Assembly: GCA_020050685.1 (NCBI GenBank)
Contig: JAGVKG010000011.1
Span: 1-49,912, forward strand
DNA: 49,912 bases
Direction: 5' to 3'
Source: Candidatus Obscuribacterales bacterium
Lineage (GTDB): Bacteria; Cyanobacteriota; Vampirovibrionia; Obscuribacterales; Obscuribacteraceae
The notes below the pieces were generated by a model. It searched no databases and was not told where the DNA came from. It saw only the letters and a program-made list of their open reading frames with translations. Within the stretch, counting starts at the first letter, position 1. Every line of letters starts with the position of its first letter. This document shows positions 20,064 through 28,649 of the stretch, piece by piece. A program made the translations under genes and the position numbers.

Positions 20064-20092
20064 ATATAAAACTCTCTTCATTACTGTAACAA
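20064..20092 (-). promoter_or_regulatory. Putative promoter of the exported hydrolase
   Basis: On the minus strand TTGTTA (20092 to 20087) is followed after 17 bases by TTATAT (20069 to 20064). A start near 20057 leaves a leader of about 39 bases. A short palindrome TTAC-T-GTAA overlaps the -35 box. Confidence 0.45.
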
Positions 20093-20125
20093 TTCAGTGT
20101 CCTTGGCGCCCAATTGCGCCTAAAG

Positions 20126-21307
20126 TCAACTTCTATGCACGCCATACAAGGCTAAAGCGTAAGCCTCAAGCGTTGCCTCGCAAGTCTCTTTCCAGGTCAT
20201 CTGGGCAGTAATATCTCTTGCCCGCTTACCCATAGTTTCTGTGACGCTGGGGTCTGACATTAGTTCCGTCATAAGATTAGCCAGCTCTTCTGCGTCCAAG
20301 TGATTTTCTAGAATTAAGCCGTCTTTGCCATGAGTAATTACTTCCGAAACTCCACAGCGGCGGCTGACGATTGCGGGCATGCCCCACTGCATAGCTTGCA
20401 AAACCACCATGCCAAAAGGCTCTACGCGAGATGGCAAAATCAGGGCTTGAGCCTGGCGATAAACTTTGCCCATGTCTTTTTGGAAGCCGAGATATTGGAT
20501 TTGTGATTCGAGCCCCAAAAGTTTCTTGCGCACATGGTCTTGTGGTTTGCCCTTTAGCCCAGCAATTACCAGGCGAAAGTCTTTGCCTTGCTTGGCCAAT
20601 AAATGGCAGGCGTGGAAAAGCACATCCAGACCTTTCTTGCGGAACCCTTTACCAACAAAGAGAAAGGTAAATGGCTCTTGGTCTGGCTTGGATGAGATGG
20701 GGTTCACACTTTCCGGATCCAATAGGCTTGAGCCTGGATAAGCAACTACAGAAGGTTTGTTTGGACTAATGTCGTATGTGTAATAGAAATCGTCGCGACA
20801 AGTCTTGGAAGAAAAAACAAAGTACTTTGCCGTCTGGCACATAAGCTCATCCTGTTGATCGCGTAAGCGATAAGCCGGTATGAATGCCGCTTTGAGTTTG
20901 TTGACCAAATTCTCCCAACCTTTGCCGACGTGAGACAAATAGGCGACAGAATGATTGTGGAAGGTAAACACATCGGCATTGGCGATGGGGAAATGTTGAG
21001 CGTTAACCAAATCGAATGGACCTGCACTTTCCACACAAGCCGTACCGGCATCAAAATAGTGTTTGAGCCTTTCTGCTTTGCGAGATTTGGCTTTGGGCTT
21101 GGCAAAAAAAACATAGTTTAAATTGGCGTGAACCAGGTCCGTTTTGTTCTCCTCACAAATAACTGTTACTTTGTGACCGCGCTCTAAAAGACCCTCTACT
21201 ACTTTATAGGTGTAAAGTTCCAGTCCGCCACCGGTGGCAAAGGAACGCAGGACCATAGCAATATGCATTGATCCGGAAATTGTCACTTCACTTGACTCTT
21301 GCATCAT
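20126..21307 (-). CDS. Family 4 glycosyltransferase (GT-B fold)
   Basis: A 393-residue GT-B enzyme. The N-terminal domain begins with HIAMVLRSFATGGGLELYTYKVVEGLLERGHKVTVIC; the C-terminal domain begins at FTFLFVGKGFRKKGLDVL and includes VEPFGMVVLQAMQWGMPAIVS. The usual EX7E pair is E296 and Q304, so the second Glu is Gln here. It should transfer a sugar from a nucleotide-sugar donor; donor and acceptor are unknown. The start codon overlaps the stop of the diiron-oxidase-like gene (ATGA), so the two are translationally coupled, which points to a role on the same molecule rather than in general cell wall synthesis. No membrane segment is present. Confidence 0.88.
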   Translation of the reverse strand: MMQESSEVTISGSMHIAMVLRSFATGGGLELYTYKVVEGLLERGHKVTVICEENKTDLVHANLNYVFFAKPKAKSRKAERLKHYFDAGTACVESAGPFDLVNAQHFPIANADVFTFHNHSVAYLSHVGKGWENLVNKLKAAFIPAYRLRDQQDELMCQTAKYFVFSSKTCRDDFYYTYDISPNKPSVVAYPGSSLLDPESVNPISSKPDQEPFTFLFVGKGFRKKGLDVLFHACHLLAKQGKDFRLVIAGLKGKPQDHVRKKLLGLESQIQYLGFQKDMGKVYRQAQALILPSRVEPFGMVVLQAMQWGMPAIVSRRCGVSEVITHGKDGLILENHLDAEELANLMTELMSDPSVTETMGKRARDITAQMTWKETCEATLEAYALALYGVHRS

Positions 21308-22038
21308 GAAATTGCAGCCGCGAGCCCATTATATAGATGGCAATTCGCCTCAAGCACGCCATAAAAACCAAATTCAACTTCTGCTTTTGCTTGGTGCTCG
21401 GAAATGAAATACTCGGCTAAGGCCAGCGATTCATCAGAGTGTTCCACTTCAATTGCTACGTGATTGAACCAAATGTGTTGGCTTTGACCAAGTTTGGCAA
21501 ATGCCTTTTGCAAATTTTGAAATTCAATAATTGCCAGCAACTCCGTAGCTGTGATTGCACCAGCGGCAATCGCAGGACGCAACATGGCTTTGGCGAAATG
21601 TTGTTTCACCGGATAATAAAAGTTGGTTGCTTTCTGAATGAATTGCCAAATGCCCGGTTCGATTTTAGTATCAAAATAAGTTGTCTTATCAATGCCACAA
21701 GCAAAAGCTAAGTCTTGCAGTTGCAATTGGTGGCGCCAATCAGGATGGCCCGAGCCATATTCCGTGCGTACATTTTCTAAAACAAAACAGACGGCCGGCT
21801 CCGGCATTATGGTGGCAACTTTTAGCAAGAGCCGACGCAAGAAAGTGGCGTGGACATCATAGTTGCGCAAAAGCTTGCAAGCCTGATCCAAAGTCAAATT
21901 GATAGAGGCAAGCTTTTCAAATAATGGATGATTTGCACAAGTATGTTGCCTGGCAATTTCAGTTAAATACGAAGCTGATGAAATATCAGCCTGCTGCAAT
22001 AATGGTTCAAGTGTGGCGCTCGTCAAATTCTTATCCAA
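21304..22038 (-). CDS. Heme-oxygenase-like diiron (HDO/TenA-fold) redox protein
   Basis: A 244-residue all-helical protein resembling the iron-containing redox enzyme family (heme-oxygenase-like diiron oxidases such as UndA, SznF and CADD). The conserved block LENVRTEYGSGHPDWRH supplies Glu93 and His103, and NHVAIEVEH supplies His193, Glu197 and His200. Glu172 on the preceding helix could complete a six-ligand diiron site. Such enzymes use O2 and external electrons to cleave or hydroxylate fatty or amino acids. The gene lies 22 bases after trxB and overlaps the glycosyltransferase, so reductase, oxidase and sugar transferase appear to be made together. The substrate is unknown; the TenA/PqqC branch of the same fold is the main alternative. 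Confidence 0.72.
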   Translation of the reverse strand: MDKNLTSATLEPLLQQADISSASYLTEIARQHTCANHPLFEKLASINLTLDQACKLLRNYDVHATFLRRLLLKVATIMPEPAVCFVLENVRTEYGSGHPDWRHQLQLQDLAFACGIDKTTYFDTKIEPGIWQFIQKATNFYYPVKQHFAKAMLRPAIAAGAITATELLAIIEFQNLQKAFAKLGQSQHIWFNHVAIEVEHSDESLALAEYFISEHQAKAEVEFGFYGVLEANCHLYNGLAAAIS

Positions 22039-22060
22039 CTTGAAGGAGATACTGTTTGGC

Positions 22061-23026
22061 TTACTTAGCGGAATTAACTACGCTTTCGTGTTTTTGCGCA
22101 GCTTCTTCGGCTTCCAAAAGCCATTGTGCCTCAAGTGCAGCCATGCAGCCTGTGCCGGCAGCAGTAACAGCTTGGCGATAAAGCGGATCTTGCACATCGC
22201 CTGCAGCAAAGACACCAGTAATTTTGGTCTTTACTCCATGGGTAACAATGTAGCCGGCTTCGTTCAATTCCAGCTGACCTTCAAAAAGTTCTGTGTTTGG
22301 TTTGTGACCGATAGCCACGAAGACACCATCTGCCGGTAGATCTTGAACTTTGTCCGTCTTCAAATCACGCAAACGAATGCTTGTCACCATGCCAGCTTTG
22401 ACGTCCATGATTTCTTCAATCACAGAGTTGAGGACAAATTTGATTTTGGAATTTTCCTTGGCGCGGTCAACCATGATCTTGGATGCGCGGAAGGAATCGC
22501 GGCGGTGCACCAAATGCACTTCGCTGGCAAAGCGTGTTAAGAACATTGCTTCTTCCATGGCGGTATCACCACCACCAACTACGTAAACTATTTTGTCTTT
22601 GAAGAAGAAGCCATCGCAAGTTGCACAAGCAGACACACCGTGTCCCATCAACTTGGATTCGGATTCCAATCCCAAAAGTTTTGCTGATGCACCAGTGCAA
22701 ATAATCAAAGTGTCAGTGAGAATCTCTTCTCCTGATGTGCGAATTTGAAATGGACGCTTGGATAAATCAACTGATTCAGCATTATCAAAAATGAATTGCG
22801 TGCCAAAGCGCTCAGCTTGCTTGTGCATTTCTTCCATCAAGTCTGGTCCCAATATGCCATTAGGAAAGCCAGGGAAATTCTCTACATCAGTAGTAATGGT
22901 CAATTGACCGCCGGCTTGTAGTCCTTGTATGACTAACGGTTGTAGATCCGCTCTGGCTGCATAAATTGCTGCCGTTAGCCCGGCAGAACCTGAACCCAAT
23001 ATTGTTACTTTCTTTTTGATGGTCAT
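22061..23026 (-). CDS. trxB: Thioredoxin reductase
   Basis: A 321-residue flavoprotein of normal length. FAD-binding GSGSAG lies at residues 11-16, the redox pair Cys134/Cys137 in SACATCDGF, the NADPH-binding GGGDTAMEEA at about 151, and the FAD-binding VFAAGDVQDPLYRQ near the end. It reduces thioredoxin with NADPH. The start has a clear GGAG site at 6-7 bases. It heads a three-gene minus-strand run with the HDO protein and a glycosyltransferase, so besides its general redox role it may supply electrons to the diiron protein. Confidence 0.96.
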   Translation of the reverse strand: MTIKKKVTILGSGSAGLTAAIYAARADLQPLVIQGLQAGGQLTITTDVENFPGFPNGILGPDLMEEMHKQAERFGTQFIFDNAESVDLSKRPFQIRTSGEEILTDTLIICTGASAKLLGLESESKLMGHGVSACATCDGFFFKDKIVYVVGGGDTAMEEAMFLTRFASEVHLVHRRDSFRASKIMVDRAKENSKIKFVLNSVIEEIMDVKAGMVTSIRLRDLKTDKVQDLPADGVFVAIGHKPNTELFEGQLELNEAGYIVTHGVKTKITGVFAAGDVQDPLYRQAVTAAGTGCMAALEAQWLLEAEEAAQKHESVVNSAK

Positions 23027-23103
23027 TTATATCTCCGGCATCGCCTGAGCCTGCCAAGGCCAAGATCTCAAGACTTTTTCTTGATCTTCACTTTATTCTT
23101 CTA

Positions 23104-23134
23104 ATTGTATGGCTCGGGGCTCGACTTTCATCAA
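23104..23134 (-). promoter_or_regulatory. Possible promoter of the trxB operon
   Basis: On the minus strand TTGATG (23134 to 23129) and TACAAT (23109 to 23104) are separated by 19 bases, longer than ideal. The start would be near 23097, about 70 bases before trxB. It is the best pair I can find in this gap. Confidence 0.3.
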
Positions 23135-23198
23135 GCCTCAAAATAAGTTAACGACAAATCACTTCATAGTGCGATGGCAGGAGGAAAAATTGCACTTG

Positions 23199-23230
23199 AT
23201 ATCCGGTATGGATATTTAGTTCGCATATGC
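23199..23230. repeat. Two adjacent palindromes between trxB and the CHAD gene
   Basis: ATATCC and GGATAT (23199-23204 and 23210-23215) form a 6-bp inverted repeat around GGTAT, and a perfect GCATATGC lies at 23223-23230. They lie about 175-200 bases upstream of the trxB start and downstream of the CHAD stop. They could be operator sites; no known binding motif is matched. Confidence 0.3.
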
Positions 23231-23285
23231 ATTTTGGCTATAGACAATAACCGAAGCTCAAAATTGATTTGTCATGAGATTGGCG

Positions 23286-24194
23286 CTAGGAACCATAGCT
23301 TGCCATGAAGGGACGAAGACCATAGCAAAGCTGATGACGAATGGTGGCAAATTTCTTGCGATACTCGCGCCGTAGCCTGTCTAATTTTGCTCTGGCTTTC
23401 TGATTGCCGGTTTCCGACAAGAGAATACGCAGCCGATCGAAATCGTTCAGCTTACCCAAACATTGCTGGGCCTTTTGCAGCTCCATGTTGGTTAAGCCAA
23501 AAAATTCAGCCAGCATGTATCGCCAGCGTTTTATTTCCAAACGCAGCTCGTGTAATTCTCCTGTTGTTTTGGCTTTTGCCTCTAATTTGCGAGCCAATTC
23601 TTCCTGCTTGCTTAAATGCGCATCAATGCGTTCGTAGGCTGATTCGGGAATGGCTTTGTTTCTGGATTTGGACATGTGCCGTTTCAGACCGGCGTATTGT
23701 TTGGCTAGATGAGCCTTTAGCTGGTCATCAATTTCTGGCACATCGAGCTTATCTATTGTCTTGCTGACTTTTCTGCGCACTTTTTCCCGTTCGGTTTTCC
23801 AGGTTTTGCGCGCTGATTGCGGCACTCCCAGGTCGCTGCCAGCCTGCGTGTTTACGTCCCAATCTCTCAGCTGACCCAGCTTCTTCAAAAGTTTGCGAAG
23901 CTTGCTCCCCACCTTGTTTTCAAAGGCGTCCGATCCCCAGCCATCTTTCTTGAGCACTTTCCAAACGGAAAACCAGCGCCGGAGCATGACGCGGCACTCA
24001 TGCACGCGTTTGGTCGTGGTTTTGGCGACCAGCCTGTCTAATTCGACAACTAAGCTAGCCGATAAATTCGTGATTGTCTGATATTCGAAATCCAGCCAAT
24101 TGGTTTTGCCTAAATGCGGCGCGATGGAAAGTGCAGAGCGTTTTTTCAATGTAGCTCCGTTGGCATGGCGAGGTGAAGTCTCACGAAATTTCAC
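23286..24194 (-). CDS. CHAD-domain protein
   Basis: A 302-residue, strongly basic, helical protein. The conserved CHAD signature TKRVHECRVMLRRWFSVWKVLKK lies at residues about 61-83, and a second copy of the pattern, ELHELRLEIKRWRYMLAEF, lies in the C-terminal half. This gives the paired four-helix bundle typical of the family. CHAD domains bind polyphosphate through conserved His, Arg and Lys residues and are often found at polyphosphate granules. No CYTH or TTM domain is fused or adjacent, so this is a stand-alone form. It starts with GTG, with GGAG ten bases upstream. A CTGGGCACA/TATATT element lies about 75 bases upstream. Confidence 0.85.
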   Translation of the reverse strand: MKFRETSPRHANGATLKKRSALSIAPHLGKTNWLDFEYQTITNLSASLVVELDRLVAKTTTKRVHECRVMLRRWFSVWKVLKKDGWGSDAFENKVGSKLRKLLKKLGQLRDWDVNTQAGSDLGVPQSARKTWKTEREKVRRKVSKTIDKLDVPEIDDQLKAHLAKQYAGLKRHMSKSRNKAIPESAYERIDAHLSKQEELARKLEAKAKTTGELHELRLEIKRWRYMLAEFFGLTNMELQKAQQCLGKLNDFDRLRILLSETGNQKARAKLDRLRREYRKKFATIRHQLCYGLRPFMASYGS

Positions 24195-24266
24195 AAAGGA
24201 ATATCTCCGCCAAAATTATCGCCCTGTTTGCTTTGCGGTTGTGAGAAAAAAAGCAAAATTAGGGTA

Positions 24267-24285
24267 CCAAATATAGTGTGCCCAG
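24267..24285 (-). promoter_or_regulatory. CTGGGCACA element with TATATT box upstream of the CHAD gene
   Basis: On the minus strand CTGGGCACA is followed after one base by TATATT and then TGG. A start near 24263 would give a leader of about 70 bases. The element resembles those at 4376-4395 and 14056-14075, with the spacer two bases shorter. Confidence 0.4.
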
Positions 24286-24302
24286 TTTGTTTGGAATCAA
24301 TC

Positions 24303-24331
24303 TTAGTCGTTAACAGGTCACTTAATATAAT
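24303..24331 (+). promoter_or_regulatory. Promoter of the exported TPR protein
   Basis: A consensus TATAAT at 24326-24331 lies 17 bases after TTAGTC at 24303-24308. The predicted start near 24338 lies downstream of the ATG at 24330, which argues that translation begins at a TTG a little further on. Confidence 0.45.
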
Positions 24332-24356
24332 GATAGATAGTTTGGGAGAAACGAAT

Positions 24357-25514
24357 TTGTTGGAATGGCGTTTGCGGCGTAAAGCACTTTGTTTAATGCT
24401 TGCCTTTAACTTGTTCGTCCTTGCCTTGTCTGGCTTAGCGGTTTCGGCTCAGGCGCAAGCTCAATCGGCAAAAACGCCCGCGGCGGATTCATCTGCCGGC
24501 TCATCGGCCAATTCATCGACTAACTCACCGGCCAGTTCACCGACTACTTCACCGACTAATTCATCGGCAAATCAGGACGCCACCTCGGTTGCTAGCCCAG
24601 AAGTGAAGCCTGAAGTACCGCCGGCAGAAAAAATTACTGGCACTTTTGAAGAGCATATGGACAAGGCTGCCAAATTGTTTAACGAAGAAAAGTTTGAGGA
24701 AGCAAGAAAGGAATTTGAGATTGCCTTGGTTCTGGATCCAAATAATGTGGTTGTCGAAAATTGGATTGGCTTTTGTTACGAAAGATTGAACAATTGGGAT
24801 AAGGCAATTGAGGTTTTAGCCAAAGCTGCCGAGCTGGACCCTGATTATGCCGAAGGGCAAAATAATTTGGCTTTTGCTTATCAGCAAACCAGGCATTATC
24901 CGGAAGCTGAAGAGGCTTATGTTAAGGCTGTGAAGTTGAAGCCGGATTTCTTTCAAGCGCATTTTAATTTGGGCTATGTTTACGAGCAAGAAAAAAAGTT
25001 TGACGAAGCGCAGGCAGAATATATGAAAGCCTTGGCGCTCGATCCTAAATACACCGATGCGCACTATCGCCTTGGTTGTGTTTTCCAGCAAAAGGCAGAT
25101 TTAGAAAAGGCCAAAGAGCATTACGATAAAGTTTTGCAAGCTGATCCTAAACATGCCGGCGCTCATACCAAGCTTGGCGTGATGGCTCATGAGCGTAAAG
25201 ATATTGAATTAGCCAAGAAGGAATTAGATTTGGCATTGCAAACCGATCCCAAATTTTACGAAGCCCGCATGCGATTGGGTGTGATTCTACTCAACGAAAA
25301 TAAATTGAATGAAGCATTGACCGAACTGGGACGTGCTTTGGAAATCAATCCTTATGACGACGCTATTCACTATGAATTGGGCAGGTTGTTTTATTATTTG
25401 CAGCAATGGAAAAATGCTATTGATCAATTGAAGCAAGCTATTTATTTGAATCCGGAAAACCAAGCTGCTAAAGATCAACTAGAAAAAGTTCTAGAAGCCA
25501 AGAAAAAAGCTTAG
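24357..25514 (+). CDS. Exported TPR-repeat protein
   Basis: A protein of 385 residues with this start. A signal peptide or anchor (LRRKALCLMLAFNLFVLALSGLAVSAQAQA) is followed by a low-complexity Ser/Ala/Thr/Pro/Asn linker of about 45 residues, encoded by imperfect short repeats at 24490-24570. About nine TPR units follow, for example AAELDPDYAEGQNNLAFAY and ALALDPKYTDAHYRLGCVF. TPR solenoids bind partner proteins; no enzyme domain is visible. The TTG at 24357 has GGGAGA at 7 bases and lies downstream of the predicted transcript start, so it is preferred; the ATG at 24330 and a TTG at 24228 extend the same frame. It is divergent from the CHAD gene. Confidence 0.8.
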   Translation: MLEWRLRRKALCLMLAFNLFVLALSGLAVSAQAQAQSAKTPAADSSAGSSANSSTNSPASSPTTSPTNSSANQDATSVASPEVKPEVPPAEKITGTFEEHMDKAAKLFNEEKFEEARKEFEIALVLDPNNVVVENWIGFCYERLNNWDKAIEVLAKAAELDPDYAEGQNNLAFAYQQTRHYPEAEEAYVKAVKLKPDFFQAHFNLGYVYEQEKKFDEAQAEYMKALALDPKYTDAHYRLGCVFQQKADLEKAKEHYDKVLQADPKHAGAHTKLGVMAHERKDIELAKKELDLALQTDPKFYEARMRLGVILLNENKLNEALTELGRALEINPYDDAIHYELGRLFYYLQQWKNAIDQLKQAIYLNPENQAAKDQLEKVLEAKKKA

Positions 25515-25561
25515 TTCGGAACGCAAGTTAGTGTGGCAAAGTTGTTCGTTGAACCGACGAA

Positions 25562-26929
25562 TCAGCCGCGCATCAAGTCGTCAATTAAAGCTTTTGATCT
25601 TTGGATGATCAAGTCTTTGCCGCCGCGTTCGTAAACAGCGCGCGCACGATCGGCCAATGTGGGCATGGTGATTTTTTGATGGCGGGGAAGATGATGTGGC
25701 TCGCGACAAAATTCCATCAAAGGTTCTGCTGCCTTTTGCCAAGTAAATTCTTTTGCCAAAGCGCTTGATCCTTGGCGGAATTTTTTAGCAAGCTCCGGAT
25801 TGTCGAGAATGGTGGTTAAGGCGGCTACCCAAGCGTCAACATCGCTGTAAGGAACTGCGATACCGGCAGAGCGCAAGGTCACGAGTTCGGCAAATTGATC
25901 ACCACCTGTGGTAACAATTGGCAGCTCGGTCCACAAGTAATCTAAGATGCGGGTGCGGAAAGAAAAACGTGTTTCGGGTAAATCAAAATGTGCAGATACG
26001 GCAATATCGGCATCTAACAAATAGTTGACGCGCGAGTCGTAAGAAATCCAACTTTGCGCATTTGTTGTACTGCCTGATGAATTACCAAAAAATACATTTT
26101 TGTTCAGCACGCCTAAAGTTTCGGCTAGCTTGCGCGCTCGAGCCACCATGCCCATTTCCGGTACTTGGGGATTGGGTGACTTTACGCCCATGAAAAATAG
26201 TTTTACGTCGGAACGGGTTTGGCTGATTTTTGCCACTGCAGAAATTATCGTCAGTGGATCAAACCATTCCCAAATGCCACCACCCCAAATGATTACCTTA
26301 TCTTCTTTGCCAATGCCATCGACAACGCCTTTGATTCCAGGGCCGTTTTTGGCTGGTGGTTGATTAGGCAGTCCATAAGGAACAACATCAATTAGTTTGC
26401 GGAATGACGGATCGAATTTGTACATTTCCGGGGTCAGGCGACCTAGTGCACAAAAACGCCCAATCCAATAATCTCTTTGTCTTTCTGAAGCACAGACAGA
26501 AAAATCACAGGCGGACATGTGAGCTTCCAGTACTTTATGCATTAGGCGATAACTGGCTTGCACGGAAAAAGAATCTTGATCGTATTGAGCCAGCAAGGAC
26601 AACAAATAAGGATCATAAAGATCAATTGCTAAAAACTTGCCCAGTTTCGCCAGCTGTGGATATGGCTTCAAGACATTTGATTGAATGAAGAGTACATCTG
26701 AGTTTTGCGCTAAGCCATAAAGCTTTTGTTTGTTCAAACCGCAGACAAGATCAAAATTATCTGGTCGTGGTAAATCGGTTGGGTAAGGAGAAAAAACCGA
26801 TACAGCAAATTCACTGGCTAATTCGCGTGCTAATTCATAAGCGCGTATAGCCGGCCCCGCCATTTGCTTGGCGATTGGCTCGAGTGTTACTAGCAATACT
26901 TTTCGCTTGTTCACGTGTTTGCCTTTCAA
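25562..26929 (-). CDS. Glycosyltransferase (GT-B fold, family 4-like)
   Basis: A 455-residue GT-B enzyme. The N-terminal region KQMAGPAIRAYELARELASEF is the glycine-containing donor-side loop of such enzymes. The C-terminal domain begins around KVIIWGGGIWEWFDPLTII and contains ETRFSFRTRILDYLWTELPIVTT, a pattern typical of a bacterial subgroup often found in polysaccharide clusters. No membrane segment is seen. The GNAT gene upstream ends 12 bases before this start, so the pair is probably co-transcribed. Sugar and acceptor cannot be told from sequence. It converges on the TPR gene. Confidence 0.85.
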   Translation of the reverse strand: MKGKHVNKRKVLLVTLEPIAKQMAGPAIRAYELARELASEFAVSVFSPYPTDLPRPDNFDLVCGLNKQKLYGLAQNSDVLFIQSNVLKPYPQLAKLGKFLAIDLYDPYLLSLLAQYDQDSFSVQASYRLMHKVLEAHMSACDFSVCASERQRDYWIGRFCALGRLTPEMYKFDPSFRKLIDVVPYGLPNQPPAKNGPGIKGVVDGIGKEDKVIIWGGGIWEWFDPLTIISAVAKISQTRSDVKLFFMGVKSPNPQVPEMGMVARARKLAETLGVLNKNVFFGNSSGSTTNAQSWISYDSRVNYLLDADIAVSAHFDLPETRFSFRTRILDYLWTELPIVTTGGDQFAELVTLRSAGIAVPYSDVDAWVAALTTILDNPELAKKFRQGSSALAKEFTWQKAAEPLMEFCREPHHLPRHQKITMPTLADRARAVYERGGKDLIIQRSKALIDDLMRG

Positions 26930-26941
26930 AATACCAAATTG

Positions 26942-27460
26942 CTATTTGACTCGCAAGCCGAGGATTACAAGGTCTCGATAAATCCCATCAAATGCGGCTA
27001 CTTTAGGCAATCTGCCCCACTCTTTGAATCCCAATTTGTTCATCAGTTTGATGCTGGCAACGTTTTCGGCGAAGATGCGGCCAACCAAACATTCAAATCC
27101 GAGATTGGCTGCTTGTTTGATTGCTTCTTCCATCATGAATTGGCCAACTCCGCGCGAGCGCTCTGGCTCTGAAATGTAAATGCTCAGCTCGCTAGTTATG
27201 TCGTAAGCCGGCTTAGAATCAAATTTGCTGAAGGCTAGCCAGGCAATTACTTTGCCTTGTCTTTCGTAAATCCAAATCGGATATTGGCTCGCGTCATGCT
27301 CTTTAAACCAGTCAATGCGGCCTTCTACCGTACAAGGTGAATTGTCGGCAGTGACAATTTGGCTTGAGATTGTTTGATTGTAAATTTCAACAATTGCTGG
27401 CAGATCATCCAAAGTTGCATTGCGTAAGCCATATTTAAGAAGCGAAGAAGTTGTGTTCAT
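26942..27460 (-). CDS. GNAT N-acetyltransferase (phosphinothricin acetyltransferase-like)
   Basis: A 172-residue acetyl-CoA-dependent transferase of the GNAT fold. It starts YGLRNATLDDLPAIVEIYNQTI, includes ELSIYISEPERSRGVGQFMMEEAIKQA (acetyl-CoA pyrophosphate loop around RSRGVGQ), and ends with LMNKLGFKEWGRLPKVAAFDGIYRDLVILGL. This order matches the Pat/Bar-like branch that acetylates amino groups of small amino-acid analogues. The ATG at 27460 has AAAGGT at 7 bases; a longer frame reaching 27496 has no support. It sits just upstream of a glycosyltransferase gene on the same strand, so a sugar-amine substrate is also conceivable. Confidence 0.85.
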   Translation of the reverse strand: MNTTSSLLKYGLRNATLDDLPAIVEIYNQTISSQIVTADNSPCTVEGRIDWFKEHDASQYPIWIYERQGKVIAWLAFSKFDSKPAYDITSELSIYISEPERSRGVGQFMMEEAIKQAANLGFECLVGRIFAENVASIKLMNKLGFKEWGRLPKVAAFDGIYRDLVILGLRVK

Positions 27461-27598
27461 CTGATTACCTTTGCCAATTACAAGAAGATAGCACAAGCGC
27501 TGTATAAATGTTGTGTAATCTTCTCTGTAAGCCGCACAGGCTCTGGGTTAGATGAATCATCTCCAGTGATGGCAAGTGGGCGCATCCGAATCGTGAGC

Positions 27599-27604
27599 TA
27601 TAAT
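27599..27604 (+). promoter_or_regulatory. TATAAT box seven bases before the GT2 start
   Basis: A consensus TATAAT ends 6 bases before the ATG at 27611, so a transcript would begin at or very near the start codon. No ribosome binding site precedes that ATG. A -35 box is not recognisable, so this remains tentative. Confidence 0.3.
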
Positions 27605-27610
27605 TTGGGC

Positions 27611-28624
27611 ATGTTTGAACCAGATCTCGTATCGATAGTAATTCCCAATTGGAACGGCAAACGCTTTTTGCCTGCCTGTCTTGATTCGCTTGCGGAGCTC
27701 AACTATCCGCAAGTAGAAATCATCGTTGTCGACAATGGCTCACACGATGGTTCGGTTGAGCTCTTGCAAGAGTCTTATCCGCATGTGCGTTTGGCTCGAT
27801 TTGAAAAGAACACTGGATTTAGTGTGGCAGTCAATCGCGGCATTACTGAAGCTCGCGGTGAATTTGTCGCGCTTCTAAACAATGACACCACAGTCGACAG
27901 CAATTGGCTATCTGAAATGGTCAAGGTAATGCGTGAGCATCCGGAAATTGCTAGCTGCGGTTGCAAGATGCTTTCTTATGACGATAGGACTATCTTAGAT
28001 GGTGCCGGTGATGGCTATCGACGTGGCGGTTTGCCAGGACGAATCGGACATCGCGAAAAGGATTGTGGGCAGTTCGATCAGATGCGCTACATCCTTGGTG
28101 CCTGTGGTGGCGCAGCTTTGTATCGCCGTACTTTGTTCGACGATATTGGTTTGTTCGACGACGATTATTTTGCTTATTTGGAAGATGTGGATATGGGGCT
28201 GCGCGCGCAAAGTGCAGGCTACAAATGTCTTTATGTGCCAACGGCAATCATGTACCACTTGGGTTGTGGCACCACAGGTAGTGGCTATTCGCCTCTAGTT
28301 GTAAAACTCTCTGCCCAAAATAATTGGAACACGATAATCAAAAATGTGCCCGGCTCACTCTTGCTGAAATTCTTGCCGCAGATATTTTATTGGCAAGCCT
28401 ATTATTTTGCTGTCGTGATCGTGCGCGGCGGTCAAGTCCTTCCATATCTTCACGGCACATGGAATGCGCTTAAGCTTCTGCCGCGCATGCTGAATAAGCG
28501 CAATCAAATTGCGGCAAAACGTCGAGTCTCTGCTGCTTATTTAGAAGAAATGATTGTTCAATCAGAAAAAGATTTAGCCGATTCCAGACAACGTTTAATT
28601 GCCCAAGAATTGCAACCTGTTTAA
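27611..28624 (+). CDS. Family 2 glycosyltransferase (rhamnosyltransferase-like)
   Basis: A 337-residue GT-A enzyme. It opens with VSIVIPNWNGKRFLPACLDSL, has VVDNGSHDGS at about 40-49 and the metal-binding region ALLNNDTTVDSNWL near 87-100. CGGAALYRRTLFDDIGLFDDDYFAYLEDVDMGLRAQ holds the catalytic acidic residues. The tail after about 245 contains one or two hydrophobic stretches (LKFLPQIFYWQAYYFAVVIV) that could associate with the membrane, as in O-antigen and capsule rhamnosyltransferases. The start at 27611 places the first strand at residue 7, normal for the family; upstream GTG/ATG codons at 27566 and 27569 are alternatives. It is divergent from the GNAT gene. Confidence 0.88.
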   Translation: MFEPDLVSIVIPNWNGKRFLPACLDSLAELNYPQVEIIVVDNGSHDGSVELLQESYPHVRLARFEKNTGFSVAVNRGITEARGEFVALLNNDTTVDSNWLSEMVKVMREHPEIASCGCKMLSYDDRTILDGAGDGYRRGGLPGRIGHREKDCGQFDQMRYILGACGGAALYRRTLFDDIGLFDDDYFAYLEDVDMGLRAQSAGYKCLYVPTAIMYHLGCGTTGSGYSPLVVKLSAQNNWNTIIKNVPGSLLLKFLPQIFYWQAYYFAVVIVRGGQVLPYLHGTWNALKLLPRMLNKRNQIAAKRRVSAAYLEEMIVQSEKDLADSRQRLIAQELQPV

Positions 28625-28649
28625 TCACTTGTTTGACAATCAGAAAGAC

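Noticed and set aside
20050-20070. A plus-strand promoter with TTGACA and TATATAA
   Set aside because: The boxes are less than 12 bases apart and no plus-strand gene follows; the minus-strand reading has correct spacing.
24490-24570. A possible CRISPR or satellite-like repeat
   Set aside because: The short imperfect repeats are in frame and encode a Ser/Ala/Thr/Pro linker of the TPR protein.
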